DNA from: Cinclus cinclus
Lineage: Eukaryota; Chordata; Aves; Passeriformes; Cinclidae
Assembly: GCF_963662255.1 (NCBI RefSeq)
Contig: NC_085056.1
Coordinates: 8,498,216-8,562,215, forward strand
Reading direction: 5' to 3'
Length of the DNA stretch: 64,000 bases
In this document: positions 25,801 through 37,630 of the stretch, one piece after another
Numbering within the stretch: the first letter of the stretch is position 1
How the letters are laid out: each line of letters begins with the position of its first letter
The notes under the pieces: model-generated
What the model was told of the DNA's origin: nothing
Database searches by the model: none
Seen by the model: the letters and a program-made list of their open reading frames with translations, nothing else
Program-made: the position numbers and the translations under genes

Positions 25801-26508
25801 CTGCACGGTGCTCCTGGGCTTTTGTTAGATGTTTGCTGACAATCACACTATTCCTAAATGCAGTGTTAGTGATAAATGGCTGGGAAACAGACCCACTGAG
25901 AGCACGGCTAGGACTCTCTGTACTCCTGTGCCTGGGTGGGGACGGCAGTGGTGTGTGGCTTTGACGTTGAGCTCTAGTTACCTAAAGACCAGAATGACTC
26001 AACCAGCTTAAATTTCAACATGTGCCAAAGGAATTCAGGGACCGCAATTGCTTGAATTCAAAGTGACTATGGTGTATTTTTACTGGATAGAAAGTGGAGG
26101 CTTTTCCCGGCCTTGTGGTTGTCAGGGGGAATTTGCTTCCTGGGGACACTTTTGGGTGTCTATGGCTTCTTCTATGGGAAATTAAATTCCAGCCAGGGGA
26201 GAAAACCCACTGAAATTCAGCCTTTAGCAACCAAGATGCACAATGTGGTGTGTGACAGACCTTGTAACAGGGAAAGCTGGACGTTAGGGCTCTGCTCTGA
26301 AATGCTTTACTGGTGCTCTTACATGAAAGTTAAAGTGCTTGAATCTATACCTTCTGCTAAGAACAATTTTCATGGTCATTGTCCGATCCCCTCTCAGGTT
26401 ACTGGTCCCCAGAGAGACCAGGCCTGCTCTGACAACTTTTTAAGTGTGAAGGAGCTGCAAAGTAACAGCAAGGCTTAGTCTGTCCTTGACAACAACCTGC
26501 AAGCTTTC

Positions 26509-26522
26509 CTGCCTGCAGGCAG
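26509..26522. repeat. Perfect 14-bp palindrome
   Basis: CTGCCTGCAGGCAG equals its own reverse complement. It is listed as structure only; no function is indicated. Confidence 0.6.
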
Positions 26523-26750
26523 AGCTCTAAGGAAGATAATCCCTAAGTGCCATTGCAGGTTGTCTCTGGCACACTTTCATCCAGATTGTTACTCGTGAAG
26601 CCTTAAGGTGTGATTCCCTCAAATCTGTACTTGGCATTTCCCAGACACTGAAGCCTAAGGTGGGTGGCCAAACCCACCCAACACCCCATCTTGACCCTAA
26701 AACAGTAGCATGAAGAGCATACCAGGTTTTCATCTCTGGAAATGCATGCT

Positions 26751-27089
26751 TCAGGCTCCTACCAGATAAGAACATACTAAAGGGCAAAGGTCTGCAATGG
26801 CAATAGACTCCTTATAAGAACAGAGAAGAACCATTAAGATGGCATGGTGGAAAATGAGTTTGTTGCCAAACTGAATGAGAGCAGATGTGATGGGGGCCAG
26901 GATCCAGCACTCTGTAAAATCAGTCTGCAGACTGCAAAACAAAAACCTCTGGATCCCAGAAGATCTGTGACACTCAAAATTGATCCTCATAAATTTGTTA
27001 TTACACAATAACATCAAGGAAGCTGTTGCCAAGAGCAATAGAGAAGTGGTGATGAAACAAGCCAAGGTCATGAGCTGCCCACCAGACAT
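26751..27089 (-). pseudogene. Hydrophobic open frame, possible decayed membrane-protein exon
   Basis: A minus-strand frame opens with ATG (start MSGGQLMTLACFITTSLLLL) and runs 112 codons. It has a hydrophobic segment at residues 7-28, a second around residues 66-75 and a third around 80-92. Overall it loosely recalls the first half of four-pass proteins of the PMP22/claudin/LIM2 type, with a short loop containing SLQTD after the first segment. The diagnostic Gly-Leu-Trp and paired Cys motif of that group is missing: the corresponding place reads SGIQRFLFC. No matching downstream exon was found on the minus strand. It could be a decayed exon, an unrelated small gene or a chance frame. I am not confident of any family. 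Confidence 0.2.
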
Positions 27090-27930
27090 CCTCAGCTAGG
27101 CAGTGGTGGGTTGTTCTCTGTGGAATCTTCTGAAACACTCAAGTGGCTTCCTTTGAGGATGCCTCTTTGACTTCCTGCAATTAAAACAAATCCTTGAACA
27201 AGAAAGAACAGAAACATCAAATAAACAGGATTCCCTATTTTATGAAGTAATTAGATATACAGTGAAGACCAGCCAGGTTGGAACTGAAGCAATAGAGTTG
27301 AAAAGTAGATGATAAAAATGGGGAGGAAAAGCTCCAATTCAGCATCTTTCCTCAGAAAGATGAAACGCAGCAAACTGCTAGATAAAAGGGACATAAGCAA
27401 CCTTGGATCTGACAGCAGAGTGGAAATCCCCTGGCTGGAGAAAAGACAGGATGAGGTGGCTCTAAGGAGATCCTAGGGTAGTGGGCTCAAATAAGCCCTA
27501 GAGCAGAAGAAGAAGCAGTCAAAAAAGGAACTCCATCAATCAGTGGCCATAAAAACTGCATGTGAACTTTTAAGAAATTCCCAGGGAGAAGAACAATTTG
27601 TGTTGAGAAGTGATGAATACAGAACTCTAAATACTGGTCACTGGCCCTACCCAAACTAGTTTACTGTGAGCATGGAGAGGTCACACAGCCCCCATGGGCC
27701 TCTGCTTCACCACTCCTTTCAGACTGGGGTAGAGATATTGTCTCTGTTAAAACATGGATGTAAAAAATAGATCACTTTAGCATATATAAAATCCTTTCAC
27801 TAAGGGAAGAGAATTATTGCTCATTATTATCATGTGTAGATGATTGTGTGTAAACAGAGTCTTGAAGTGTCACCCAGTTCACTTTTTAGCTGCTCTTTGC
27901 TATATCAGAGATTATTGCATTCCATCTGCT
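27090..27930. other. Non-coding stretch, nothing recognised
   Basis: This is unique-looking, purine-rich sequence without an open frame of note, a repeat family or an RNA gene that I can identify. Confidence 0.5.
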
Positions 27931-28090
27931 TCTGACAACCTCCTGTGATGGAAGTTCAGTTCTCCTGGGAAACCTATCCCAGGACTCAAGTTATCTTTAC
28001 AGTTAAATGTTCTCCTGTTACCTAATCTTGATCTTGCTGCTGCAACTTGAACCTGTTCATTACTGCTCACCCTATCTGCTGTGGAGCACA
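27931..28090 (-). mobile_element. Old CR1-like remnant
   Basis: The + strand text (CTGACAACCTCCTGTGATGG, then an AGTTATCTTTACAGTTAAAT-type segment, a CCTAATCTTGATCT-type segment, and ACCTGTTCATTACTGCTCA before CTGTGGAGCACAG) follows the order of motifs in the reverse complement of CR1 3' regions, but with heavy divergence. I read it as an ancient copy in minus orientation. The boundaries are approximate. Confidence 0.4.
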
Positions 28091-28975
28091 GGTTTTAGTA
28101 GATGTGAGAGGTGTCTGCGTTTTTATGAGTGGGTTTGTACCCATCAAGTGTGTCGTGTGGTTTTCACTCTAAGAAGCAGTCTGACTACTTACAGCTTTGC
28201 CAAAGCTCAGCTATTTAGGCTAAAGCCTTTTCATGCCAGGCATTTCCCTCAAGCTCTTTTCCACCCCCTGCTTTTTTTATTTCATCTCTGCCTTTTTGTT
28301 TTAAAATGCAGCCAAAAATCTCAGCTGTTGCAGAGAACAAGGTTAGGGAATGATACTGCTGCATTATGGCTGTACAGGAAAACTAGAGTGGGAGCTATAT
28401 TTGGAAACCTTGAGTGCTCTGATCTGAAATCTCAGAGAGGGGTTGTGACTTGAAGATCAACCAGTCAAGTGATAACCCCCCCAAAATGACAGCTGCCCAT
28501 GGTGGACACAGGTTGGTTGGCCTGGAAATCTCAGTTCACATTGAGATGTTGCTTGTGAGAGGTTCAGAAGTTACTCTTCTTGTCCTGAAATGACTTTTCT
28601 TCCACTGCATACACTCATTTGGATATGAACTTGTAGTAAAGCAAGGTGTGGGAGCTCACTACACCTGTGCACATTTCCCCCCTCTTTTCTGTCCTCTTAC
28701 ACCACAAGTTGTTGAGTCTTCAGGTCACACTCAAACAAATTTGAGTGTGGGAGGGAAAGCAGGCTTCAGAAATTCCTTCGAAAGCCTTTAGATTATGTGG
28801 TATGAGTGAAAGGCATGAATAGAGGTGCAAATATTGAGGAAGCCAGAGTACCTTTCCTTAATGCTCTGCAGGGCAGACCGTGTTTGTGGAGAACATTTTC
28901 ATTTGTTAACATCCCTGTGACAAGATCTAACTTTGTATTTAAGACGTATTTTTCCTCCTTCAGCTTTCCAGGGTG
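28091..28975. other. Non-coding stretch, nothing recognised
   Basis: No gene or repeat family is recognised. The + strand frame at 28007-28453 is open for 148 codons, but it overlaps the CR1-like remnant and shows no domain. Confidence 0.45.
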
Positions 28976-29049
28976 TTTTTTTTTTTTTTTTTTTTTGTTT
29001 TTTTTTTTTTTTGTTTTTTTTTTGGTTTTGTTTTGTTTTGTTTTGTTTT
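28976..29049. repeat. T-rich tract grading into (TTTTG)n
   Basis: Long T runs broken by single G pass into four to five TTTTG units. On the minus strand this is an A-rich/(AAAAC)n tract of the kind often found at the tail of retroposed sequences. No identifiable retrocopy body lies next to it on the minus strand. It causes artificial poly-Phe and poly-Lys open frames. Confidence 0.95.
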
Positions 29050-31530
29050 CTATACCCAAGCAGTTAAGACTGTTTAAAATCCAGCATCTCTGATGAAACC
29101 AGATCTGCCTTCGATACACATTAATCATGGCTGGATTATGGGGTTGGAGTAGCCACTGGAATTTCTTTCTGGTGAAACTGGAAGTGACCTTTGTTTCTTC
29201 TTGTTCTCTGGGTCAGTCTCAAGCTTAACTGGACATCTACAAAGGCTGCAGCTGCTAACAGAGACCACAAAGGTGACTGAGGGCTGAAGAGCACCATCTG
29301 CCACTCTCGTGCCTTGCTTCTTTTGCTGTTGGCTCGTGGGTGTCTTGCTGATCTCCTTCCTCTTGGTAAGCATAGGTCTGGGCAGAGGGGGAAAGACATA
29401 AAGCTGCAGCAAATTACAATGCAAAGCACTTGAAAATAGGGAAAATCCACATCTAATAGGAAAATCTTGTGGTGGAGTGTACTGAGGAATCTGTCTTGGG
29501 ACATAAAGAAGGCAGAGGGGCTGTTGTAAATAAGCCCTTCAACCTGGAACGTGCAACCAAATCTGCATGGGGAAATTCTTGTGTCCTTATGAAGTCAAGG
29601 TAAAGTCTACGAGGCTTAGTTCTGACCTAGGGCACGCCCGTTTGGATCAAGGTGGAGGACTGGGACCATCCTAATTCCTAGTCAGTAAAAACAAATAGCT
29701 CTAGCAACAGAAGAGAAGCATGAAAACAAAGTTACTATCAACACCCTGCCTTTTTGAAATCCCTTCCAAATTCTCCAAGGATAAGATCAATGGGAACAAA
29801 AACAATAACAGCTCTGTGTGGAAAGAAGGTGAAAAGGCAGCTCCCTCAGCTGCACACACCCAAAAAATGGGCTTTGCTTTGCTTTTTTGGAGCTGACTTG
29901 ATGCTGGCACAATTTCGTAGCACCCCAAAGCATCAGCCAGGTATTTTTTTTTAACTTTACGAGCTCCATAATGAAAGCACCCCCTGTGCCAGAGCACTCC
30001 AAACCTGCCTGCGATGGAATGTGCTGATAAAGAGGAATATTTCCTTGTGGACTTTGTTGGAGACACAAATTTAAATATTGCTAATTTCCAGTATCAGCCT
30101 CAGCAAGACACTTCACCCATGGTGATCCATCTGTAAATGGTGGCAGCTCTTTCTAGCCTTGAATGTTTAATTAGAGAACACATTTCATGACTTTCTCTCC
30201 CAGTCTCTTGGTTCTCCTAAGTGGACCAATAATTTCTCTGAAAACACGATAAAACAGCCAGCAATCCATTTGTTACAGTGAGAGGTGTCAGCCTAGCATG
30301 TTAGGTGTATGGAAATGCAAGGTTTTGATGTAGTTACTGTGTAACAAACCAGCAGAACTCAGCTCAGTTCTGAAATATTCACCTTGAGAATGAAATTAAT
30401 TCTTTAGGTAAGAACAATATTTTTAGAATAATTTGATGGTTTAAAAGTCAACATTTTGCTGCCTTTCATGAGGCACATTTAAAGTTGGGCATGCGGATAA
30501 ATATGGGTGACCAAGATGACTGAATGGCAGGAGACTAACTTACAGTATCTCCAGGAAGACTCCTTAGAAAGAGAAGGTAAAAAAATCTTCACAAATGCAA
30601 TTTCTTTCCACCACTGGATCTCTGGGAGGAGAGAATAATATCTCAAATCTTACAAGAATAATCTCTTTAGAATCCGAAAAGTCACTTGGACATTATCTGC
30701 TCCAAGACTGAATCACCTCTAACTGTTTTACTAAGTATAACTAAAAGTATAACAGACTGTAAGACAGCTTGCTCAGTAATAAACATTCACATGTGAAAGA
30801 AGAACTGAGCTTTGAGTCACTGTTTAGCTTTCTTCCCCATGATCTCAAATTAAACCCATGAACAGCTATCCCTACAAGGGCTTTGCTTCCATGCTTTGAA
30901 TCCTAACATACCCTGTGCTGGTCATGCAGGAACAGACACTGATGCAGGACACAAGCCCCTCTCCCACATCAGCCACCAACTCAGTTTGTGTAACCAGTGT
31001 CTTACAGCACTGTGTATGCTAACAGGAGGGGGGGAAACCAAAACAAAACAAAGACCCTCTGAAGACTGAAAAAAAAAAAATGTTAATCCAGAGTGATGAT
31101 GTTGCATTTAGCTTATCTGATTGATTCAAGTGGTGGAAGCTGCTAGAGCATGTGTGTATTTTGACTACTTTTAATACAGGGTCTCTGCTTGTGACAATTG
31201 TCACTCTGATTCTTTCATTTGGAAGGAAACTTCAGCTATCCTGGGTGGGCAGGTTCACATCCACTCTGAACTGTTTGAATAGTACAGCTGGCTTGTGCTA
31301 GGTCTGAGGAACTGAAACTCTCTGCATTGTCCATTCTCATGTCTGGAAGCCTTAGTGATATTAAAATCTGCAGGCACTTTCAGAACAGCTCCAGGATTAC
31401 ACATCTTGTCTGGCCCTTTATTGCCTGGTTGTGCTTAATGCTTTTAAAAATTGTAAAAGGCTCTCTACCATCGCATGCCACCCCTCAAAATCATGCATGT
31501 GCTTTTGAAGAAGTTCAAGAGATGTGATTC
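29050..31530. other. Non-coding stretch, nothing recognised
   Basis: Two overlapping minus-strand frames near 29.1-29.5 kb (99 and 122 codons) and others near 29.7-30.07 kb show no domain or splice-supported exon. No RNA gene is seen. Confidence 0.45.
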
Positions 31531-31539
31531 AGTCCCTTT

Positions 31540-32070
31540 GCTTTGCTGAGACCCCATCTGGAGGACTACATTCAGCCCAGGGGATCCCAGAACAGGGAGG
31601 ACATCAACCTGCTGGGGTTGGGTCGGAGAAGACTGTGAAGATGATCAGAGGCTGCAGCACCTCCCCTATGAAGACAGGCTGAGAGCGAGGAGTATTCAGC
31701 CTGAAGAAGAAAAGGCTCCAGGGAAACCTTATTGCAGCTTTTCAGTACTTAAAGGGGGCTTATAAGAAAGATGGGGACTAGTGTTTTAGCAGGGCCTGTT
31801 GCAATAGTACAAGAAGTAATAGTTTTAACAAAGAGAAGGTCGATTTAGATTAGATATAAGGAAGACATTTTTTACAGTGAGGATGGTGAGGCACTGGAGC
31901 AGGTTGCCCAGAGAGGTGGTGGATGCCTAATTCCCAGAAATATTCAAAGTCAGGCTTGCCAGGACTCTGAGCAACCTGGTCTCGTTGAAGATGTCCTTGC
32001 TCATTACAGGGGGATTAGACTAGATAGCCTTTAATGGTACCTTCCAACCCAAACTATTCTAGGATTTTAA
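31540..32070 (+). mobile_element. CR1 LINE, 5'-truncated 3' end (avian type)
   Basis: About 530 bases follow the avian CR1 3' region in order. They contain the GAGACCCCATCTGGAG-type start, the AAGATGATCAGAGGCTG block, the segment with CAGCCTGAAGAAGAAAAGG, TACTTAAAGGGGGCTTATAA, the GGTTGCCCAGAGAGGTGG block and the terminal CCTTCCAACCCAAACTATTC. The coding part corresponds to the very end of the CR1 reverse-transcriptase ORF and is interrupted, so it is not an active element. CR1 copies typically lack long target-site duplications and I see none. This is the best-preserved repeat in the window and the strongest single clue for a sauropsid, most likely avian, genome. Confidence 0.93.
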
Positions 32071-33121
32071 GTTTTTAATGGATTATAAAATGTAGAGTAA
32101 GGAGACAGTGTGGCTGATAGCAGCACAATAGATAGCACAGAAAAAGCTACGTCTGAACAACATACAATTGAGTGCCATTAGCACTGTCTGTGTACTGATA
32201 AGAGCATCTTCAGAGCTATTTTCACAAAGGCAGTTTTTAAACACTTCCTTTTATGTATTTAGGCTTGTGTGAGTCACATTTTGTGCTCAGTTAAACTTTC
32301 TCCTCATTGCTCAACATCTGGGATAATGACAGTGCCTCGCTCTTTACATAGATATCTCAAAATCTGCTGGAGGAGTCATTTGATAGGTGGGCAAATTAAG
32401 GCATTAGAGGTGAAGCCATATGCCCAAAATCATCACTTAGAAAGCCAAAGGCAAAGCTGGAAGAGGCAGCCAGTCCTGGCTTCTGCTTGCCAGACAAGGG
32501 AGACTCTGCATTCAGATATTTCTTTTAACAATTTGGCTGCGATTGGTAAAATGAGAAAAAAGGGGGGTTAAAACAAAAGCTGCATAATTCCATTGCCAAA
32601 ACATGTATGGATAGCACAGAATCTTAGAAATGTACACCTACTCCAATACTCTTAGTATTATACCTACTCCAATCATCATCACTGTCCCAAATAACCAGTA
32701 TGAAAATCAAGTAGCCTTCTGGGATAATCGGTTTTAATTCTCTAGAAGTTGTGTAACTCAGGCTCCACTGCATCATTTGAAGGAATAATTTATTCTGATG
32801 TTCTCAAGTTTCATTTCATATTGTTTTACTAGGAAAAAAAAAACAAACAACTGTATTCCCCCGGTTAATGGAAAGAATTTAAACAGATTTTCAATTCATT
32901 AAGATGTTGTCTACCAAGGTCATTGATCACAGGCAACCTTTGCTACACCAGAAACCTGAAACTGATATCACACTGCACTTTTATATCTGCACATTTATGA
33001 CCTTTTTATGATTAAAAAGTGACTACCAAGTGTCAGAAGGGTATATTCTGGTGGATGTCCCAGGCTGCACAGGCTACGCTTTTGGAGGAGAAGCTACACG
33101 TGTGTTATTGAAACAAAAGGC

Positions 33122-33155
33122 TATTCCTTTGAATATGTTATTCCTTTGAATGTGC
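33122..33155. repeat. 17-bp tandem pair
   Basis: TATTCCTTTGAATATGT is followed directly by TATTCCTTTGAATGTGC, a two-copy tandem repeat differing at two positions near its end. Confidence 0.85.
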
Positions 33156-34132
33156 TTCCTATATGAAGCACACTAAAACTGCCAGTGCTTACAACCAGAC
33201 ACAGCCCAGGTGTTCAAATCACACAGCTGGGAAAGGATAATTGTATTTACTGGCTTTTCACATAGGCCTGCCCATGAAAACGTAGGTATTTTATTGCACT
33301 GTGGTAGTAACCCGGGCTGAAGCAGAGATGTGGATACAGCTTCTCCAGCGTGAGAATAATTGTGACTGAGATGCTCACAGTAGAGGCTGAGAACTTGGGC
33401 TTCAACATCCTCATTGAGGGAAGAAGGGTCTCCTGTCTCCTGGCTGAGTACTCCAAATGCTTCGAGTTGTTTTGAGTAGCACATGTAGGCATCTTCTTTT
33501 AGGAAAAAGGCTCCAGCTTTGGAATCTGGAATGAAGAGATGCATCTGTCTTGTAGCCTGGTTTAGAGAGAAGAGACATGAAGTGCAGTTTCCTCCCTCAT
33601 ACCTGCCGTGCTTGGTGTTTTTTAAGTGGTAGTCAACTTCCCACTCATAATGCAAAATTGGATTGTTTTGTTTAACTGTTGTGGTATGGTTCTTATCTCT
33701 CTGTGCTAGGTAAGATGTTTAGCTATCAACTTTGGACTTGGCCAAGTCCTGAAAGCTTCACATTGTTGCCTCTGGAGTCCCTACATCCACCTCAGCATAA
33801 AGTGCTTCCACAGACACAAATGGATTATGATAGCTCGTGGTCCTTTTCATTGCCCATATCCTTCAGTTGGGTTATTTTGGGAGTCCTCAGATAAGATACA
33901 ACTTTGTGCTGATGTATGCAGACTAAACATGAAAGGCTGCTCTGGGGGTGAGCTACAGTATTTCAGGATGATTTCTGCATGTGACTGTAGGTTCATGAAC
34001 TGATCAGCAACCCCCCCACACTCCTGCTGGTGGGGTGACTCCCATGAAGATATTCCGGCTGGGAGCATCATCTGTAGTAGCAGGGAAATGAAAATTAGTC
34101 TGGGTAAAAGAAGTAAATTAATTTGCTCAGTT

Positions 34133-34160
34133 CCCCCTCCCCTCCCCCCCCACCTCCCCC
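34133..34160 (-). repeat. C-rich tract, G-quadruplex motif on minus strand
   Basis: Runs of 5, 4, 8 and 5 C separated by one to four bases are followed by a T run. The minus strand therefore has four G-runs of at least 3 with short loops, which meets the usual G-quadruplex pattern. There is no gene nearby on that strand. Confidence 0.7.
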
Positions 34161-36578
34161 TTTTTTTGTACCCATAAGCACAGACCTTGCGTAAGTGGAT
34201 TGCATTTCACACCTAATGTGCATAATTATATCTTGCAAACAGTTTATTAATGGATCTATAATCACAGAGTAGCTTGTACATACATAATGCTGGTGTTTGA
34301 TTATACTGCAGCTGCCATAGATCAATGGATACACAGGAGTTTGGTTTATTAGTGTCTCACACGTGTGAAGTCTAGAGAACAATGTAACACCAGTGCCATG
34401 CAGTTGGTCATCAAATGCTGCTACCTAGGGGAAACCAGAGGTTTTAAAGACTTGGTAAATAAGGATTATAGAAAGAATAATATATAACAGGACGTGGAAC
34501 TTGAAGAAAGGTCCCTTTCTCAAAAACATTCCATCTGTAAATCCTTCAGTGGTGTTCTGTCTCAATTATTAATGCACTATAAACATGTTAGGTCTTATTA
34601 TGGAAAGGGATCTGTTCTGAGAATGCACTGGGAAAGCAGCACGCCTACAAGGTTGACCATTTCTGTTTTCTGAAGGTGACTCACCCGGAGGACTGATGGA
34701 CAGCCTAAGTTCTTGTGAATCAGAGCAGGAATTTGCAGATTGAGCTAAACCTACTAAACTCTGAGCAGCCTGAACTACCGTGAAATGGTTTGCAGAGATA
34801 TCACCAGGATGCCTTTGGGAAGCAGTTGCATTTGGTTATGCACAAGGAAAAAGGTTCTAGCTTGTTTTGGTGTGTTGTGCTAAAAGAAAGAAAGAAAAAA
34901 AAAGTTTGGTGAGCTGCAGAATTCCCATGAGATTATATCCTATCTCTCACAGGATAACCTCAGCTTTGCCTCCCATGTTCCCCAGCTACCACCTGCGAAA
35001 CTGCCTCTGATATATGTTGACTACCTGGCTGGTGGCCAGTGACTCTGGTCAAACAGGGTAAATAACTGCAAATTATGCTCTAGCCTTTTTTTGCAGCAAA
35101 AACATTACTAGTTTGTCCTAACTCCATCTAGTTAGGAACAAAAAAATAAGAACTTCACTGTCTTTAAGACCCTAATTGTCTTGTTAAATGTTAGGGGTTG
35201 AGGGAGGTAGAGAAAGGTAGAACTGGTGTAATTATATAGCTTTTCTTAATGACAGAACATGTCTAAAATAATTGTTTTCTTTGTATGAATATGAAGTAAT
35301 TGCTTCCCTTTGCTAAGAAGATATTCATTATTCAGAGCAAAAACTCTTAACTAGCTTAGTGTAGAGAAACTGGATAAATTCTGAAGAATAACATGATCCT
35401 GTGCCACTATGCTCTATGTCATCTCTTCCTGCTATCCTGTTTCTGCATCAGCTGAGGCAATAAGCATGGGCAGCATCTGATCTCTTACAGACTTTCTGAT
35501 AATATTGACTCACGTTATTTGAAATAAAAACTTTGGAAAGATGAAAACTGCAGGATGACAAATGTTAAACAAAGAGCATAGGGGAAAGCAGCCAAACTTG
35601 ATATTGTTTCCAAAGTCTTGAAAAATATATGCCAAGGTCAAAACATGAAACAAGCTAGGTGATTACACCTCCTCTTTCTTATTTTAGGGCTTTGCAACTA
35701 CTCATCTTGCTTTTGACCTTGGTAATTTTTTTTTAAAACTGTTGTTTGGAAGAAGGCACAGTCAGTTTTAGGGCTGAGGAGGTAGAACTGGATGAGGTAG
35801 TACCAAGTAGTGAAAGATTATTGGTGGTCAAGAGAGCAGATTTCTACCTTATGAACTTGGCAGTTCTCCTGCAGGCCTACGCTCCTGGTATTGATCTTGC
35901 TGTAAGATGAATAGTGATATGGATTTTTTTTTTAATGTTTTATTTTGGGACCTTTTAAATGTGGCTGACATTCACGAAAATTTCACTTAAGGGTTGATAT
36001 TAATCTAAATGAATCAAGACAATACACAATATTTTATGTTTTCAAGCTCAGTGTATTTTCTTTTCAGGTTGAACAAACCCTTTTAAAACAGTTCTTTTAA
36101 TGCTTTTAACTTCTGAATTTACCTATATGTCTACAATACAGTAACATACCAAAAATCAGAAGATACAGCTGAAAGTTATCTTCAGTTTTCTATTGATCAG
36201 AAATGTATTAAGTTTCTCATAGCACATTTCCTACATTTAGAAAAAAAGTGTAATTTTTTTTTTCTGTGAAGTCTGTATACAATCAGTTAAGGGTTACACT
36301 TACTTTACTCACTTTTTTATTATTGTGCTCCTGCTTGATTCAAATTATGTCTTCTGGCTGACCTTAACATTGCTGGCTTCGATTTGCATGACTATGTATA
36401 AAGTTAAGACTGTAGTACTGAGAGAGTAGAAAACCTCATTTCTTTGACAAAATATCTAATGTGCTCTAATATTTTAATGCTGGCAATAGGTATCATAATA
36501 TCTTTTTTGGCTCATGCTGCCATTCTTATGATGCTCCAGAACTGCTAAAATCCTGGAGGAGTAGTTGTAGGGAAAGAA

Positions 36579-36905
36579 ATCCCAGAATACCGAGTTGGAA
36601 GGGACCCACAAGGAACATAGAATCCCACTCTTACAACCGCACAGCACATCCCCAAGAGACACACCATGTGCCTGAGAACGTTGCCCAAATGTTTCTTGAA
36701 CTCTGTCACTCTTGGTGATGTGACCACCAGGCTGTTCCAGTGCCCAATTACCCTCTGGGTAAAGAATCTTTTTCTGACATCCAACCTAAACCTCCCCTGA
36801 CACAGCTTCAGGCCATTTCCTTGGGTCCTGACATTAGTTGCCAGAGATAACAGAGAGGTGCTTGCCCTTCCACTTCCCTTCACAAGTTGAAGACTGCAAT
36901 GAAGA
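36579..36905 (-). mobile_element. CR1 LINE 3' end, minus orientation
   Basis: The + strand reads as the reverse complement of a CR1 3' end. It contains ATCCCAGAATACCGAGTTGG, GAAGGGACC, the CACACCATGTGCCTGAGA block, TTGTCCAAA-like and TTCTTGAACTCTG sequence, TTCCAGTGCCCAATTACCCT, CTGGGTAAAGAATC, and CCAACCTAAACCTCCCCTGA. The minus-strand frame through it retains RFRLDVRKRFFTQRVIGHWN, which resembles the C-terminal end of the CR1 ORF2 protein. It is truncated and inactive. It belongs to a different CR1 subgroup from the copy at 31.5-32.1 kb and lies within about 250 bases of the CBFB CpG island. Confidence 0.9.
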
Positions 36906-37109
36906 ATTGAGGTATAACCTAGGTATGCATGAGAAAAAGGTTTTAGGGGGAGCTGATGTATGTTGCAGTGTTCTTTGATTGAATTAGCTCTTGTAAAATG
37001 TCTGTTCATGAAGAATCAAGCGTTCAGGCTGCTGTGTTTCTAACATGAAAATGAACTTTTCAAGCACTGGTGCAGCAAAGTGCTGGGTTTTGGTTTTGCT
37101 CTAGACTGA
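36906..37109. other. Spacer between CR1 and CpG island
   Basis: A short, AT-rich, unique-looking stretch separates the repeat from the CpG island. No feature is seen. Confidence 0.5.
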
Positions 37110-37130
37110 CACCACGACTTCAAGACACCG

Positions 37131-37137
37131 AACCACA
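37131..37137 (-). promoter_or_regulatory. RUNX-type motif AACCACA
   Basis: AACCACA is the reverse complement of the RUNX core TGTGGTT. It lies about 850 bases upstream of the CBFB start codon. CBF-beta is the RUNX partner, so autoregulation is conceivable, but a 7-base motif is common by chance. Confidence 0.2.
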
Positions 37138-37630
37138 TCCTGAGGTGGTGATGGGTGCTGCTGTTCCCCCCGGGAGCAGGTCCCCGCCTCGGGCAGCGCT
37201 GCTGGGCAGGCGGAGGGGCCGACCGATGGATGCACCGCGTCAGGGACGGCAGCCAGGCAGCGGGCTGGCTCCTGTCAGCGGCGGGCTCTGGGACCATCCT
37301 TGGGCTGCTCCGGCCTTCACGCTAGGGAGCCACACGAGGTGCGAGGCCAGCGCTGTCCCTTCCTACTTGCCCCATCCTCACCTCCACCCTCGAGGCGGGC
37401 GGACACGGCACGGCCACCGCCTGCTCCCCACCCGAACGGGGCCGGCGCTGCAGGTGCGGGGTCCCTGCTGTGAGGGGAGCGCTCCCCATCGCCGCCGGGG
37501 CGCGGCCGCTCGCCGCAGTGCTGGGGCTGCTCCCCTCACAGCGGGGAGGCGGAAAGCGCCGAAGCCGCGGTAACGGGGGCAGCGGTGACGGGGGCGAGAC
37601 AGCGCCGGCCGAGGGACGCGCAGGGGGCTC

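Larger units (their letters stand above)
22621..26740. other. Non-coding stretch, no gene recognised
   Basis: No coding region is recognised. The open frame at 22633-23157 (minus, 174 codons) shows no domain and overlaps a possible CR1 fragment. The stretch has A runs near 24402-24416 and 25642-25656. From about 23.2 kb the base composition is clearly more AT-rich than in the first 21 kb. Confidence 0.5.
32071..36578. other. AT-rich non-coding stretch, no gene recognised
   Basis: No gene is recognised. The longest frame (minus 33173-33655, 160 codons) contains no domain I can name, and its length is within what six frames of 64 kb produce by chance. Minor structure consists of the 17-bp tandem pair near 33.1 kb and a C-rich tract near 34.14 kb. 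Confidence 0.5.

Noticed and set aside
33173..33655. 160-codon minus-strand frame
   Set aside because: It has no recognisable domain. Several frames of this length are expected by chance across six frames of 64 kb.
36545..37009. 154-codon minus-strand frame resembling a protein
   Set aside because: The similarity is to the CR1 ORF2 C-terminus. It is a truncated transposon fragment rather than a host gene.
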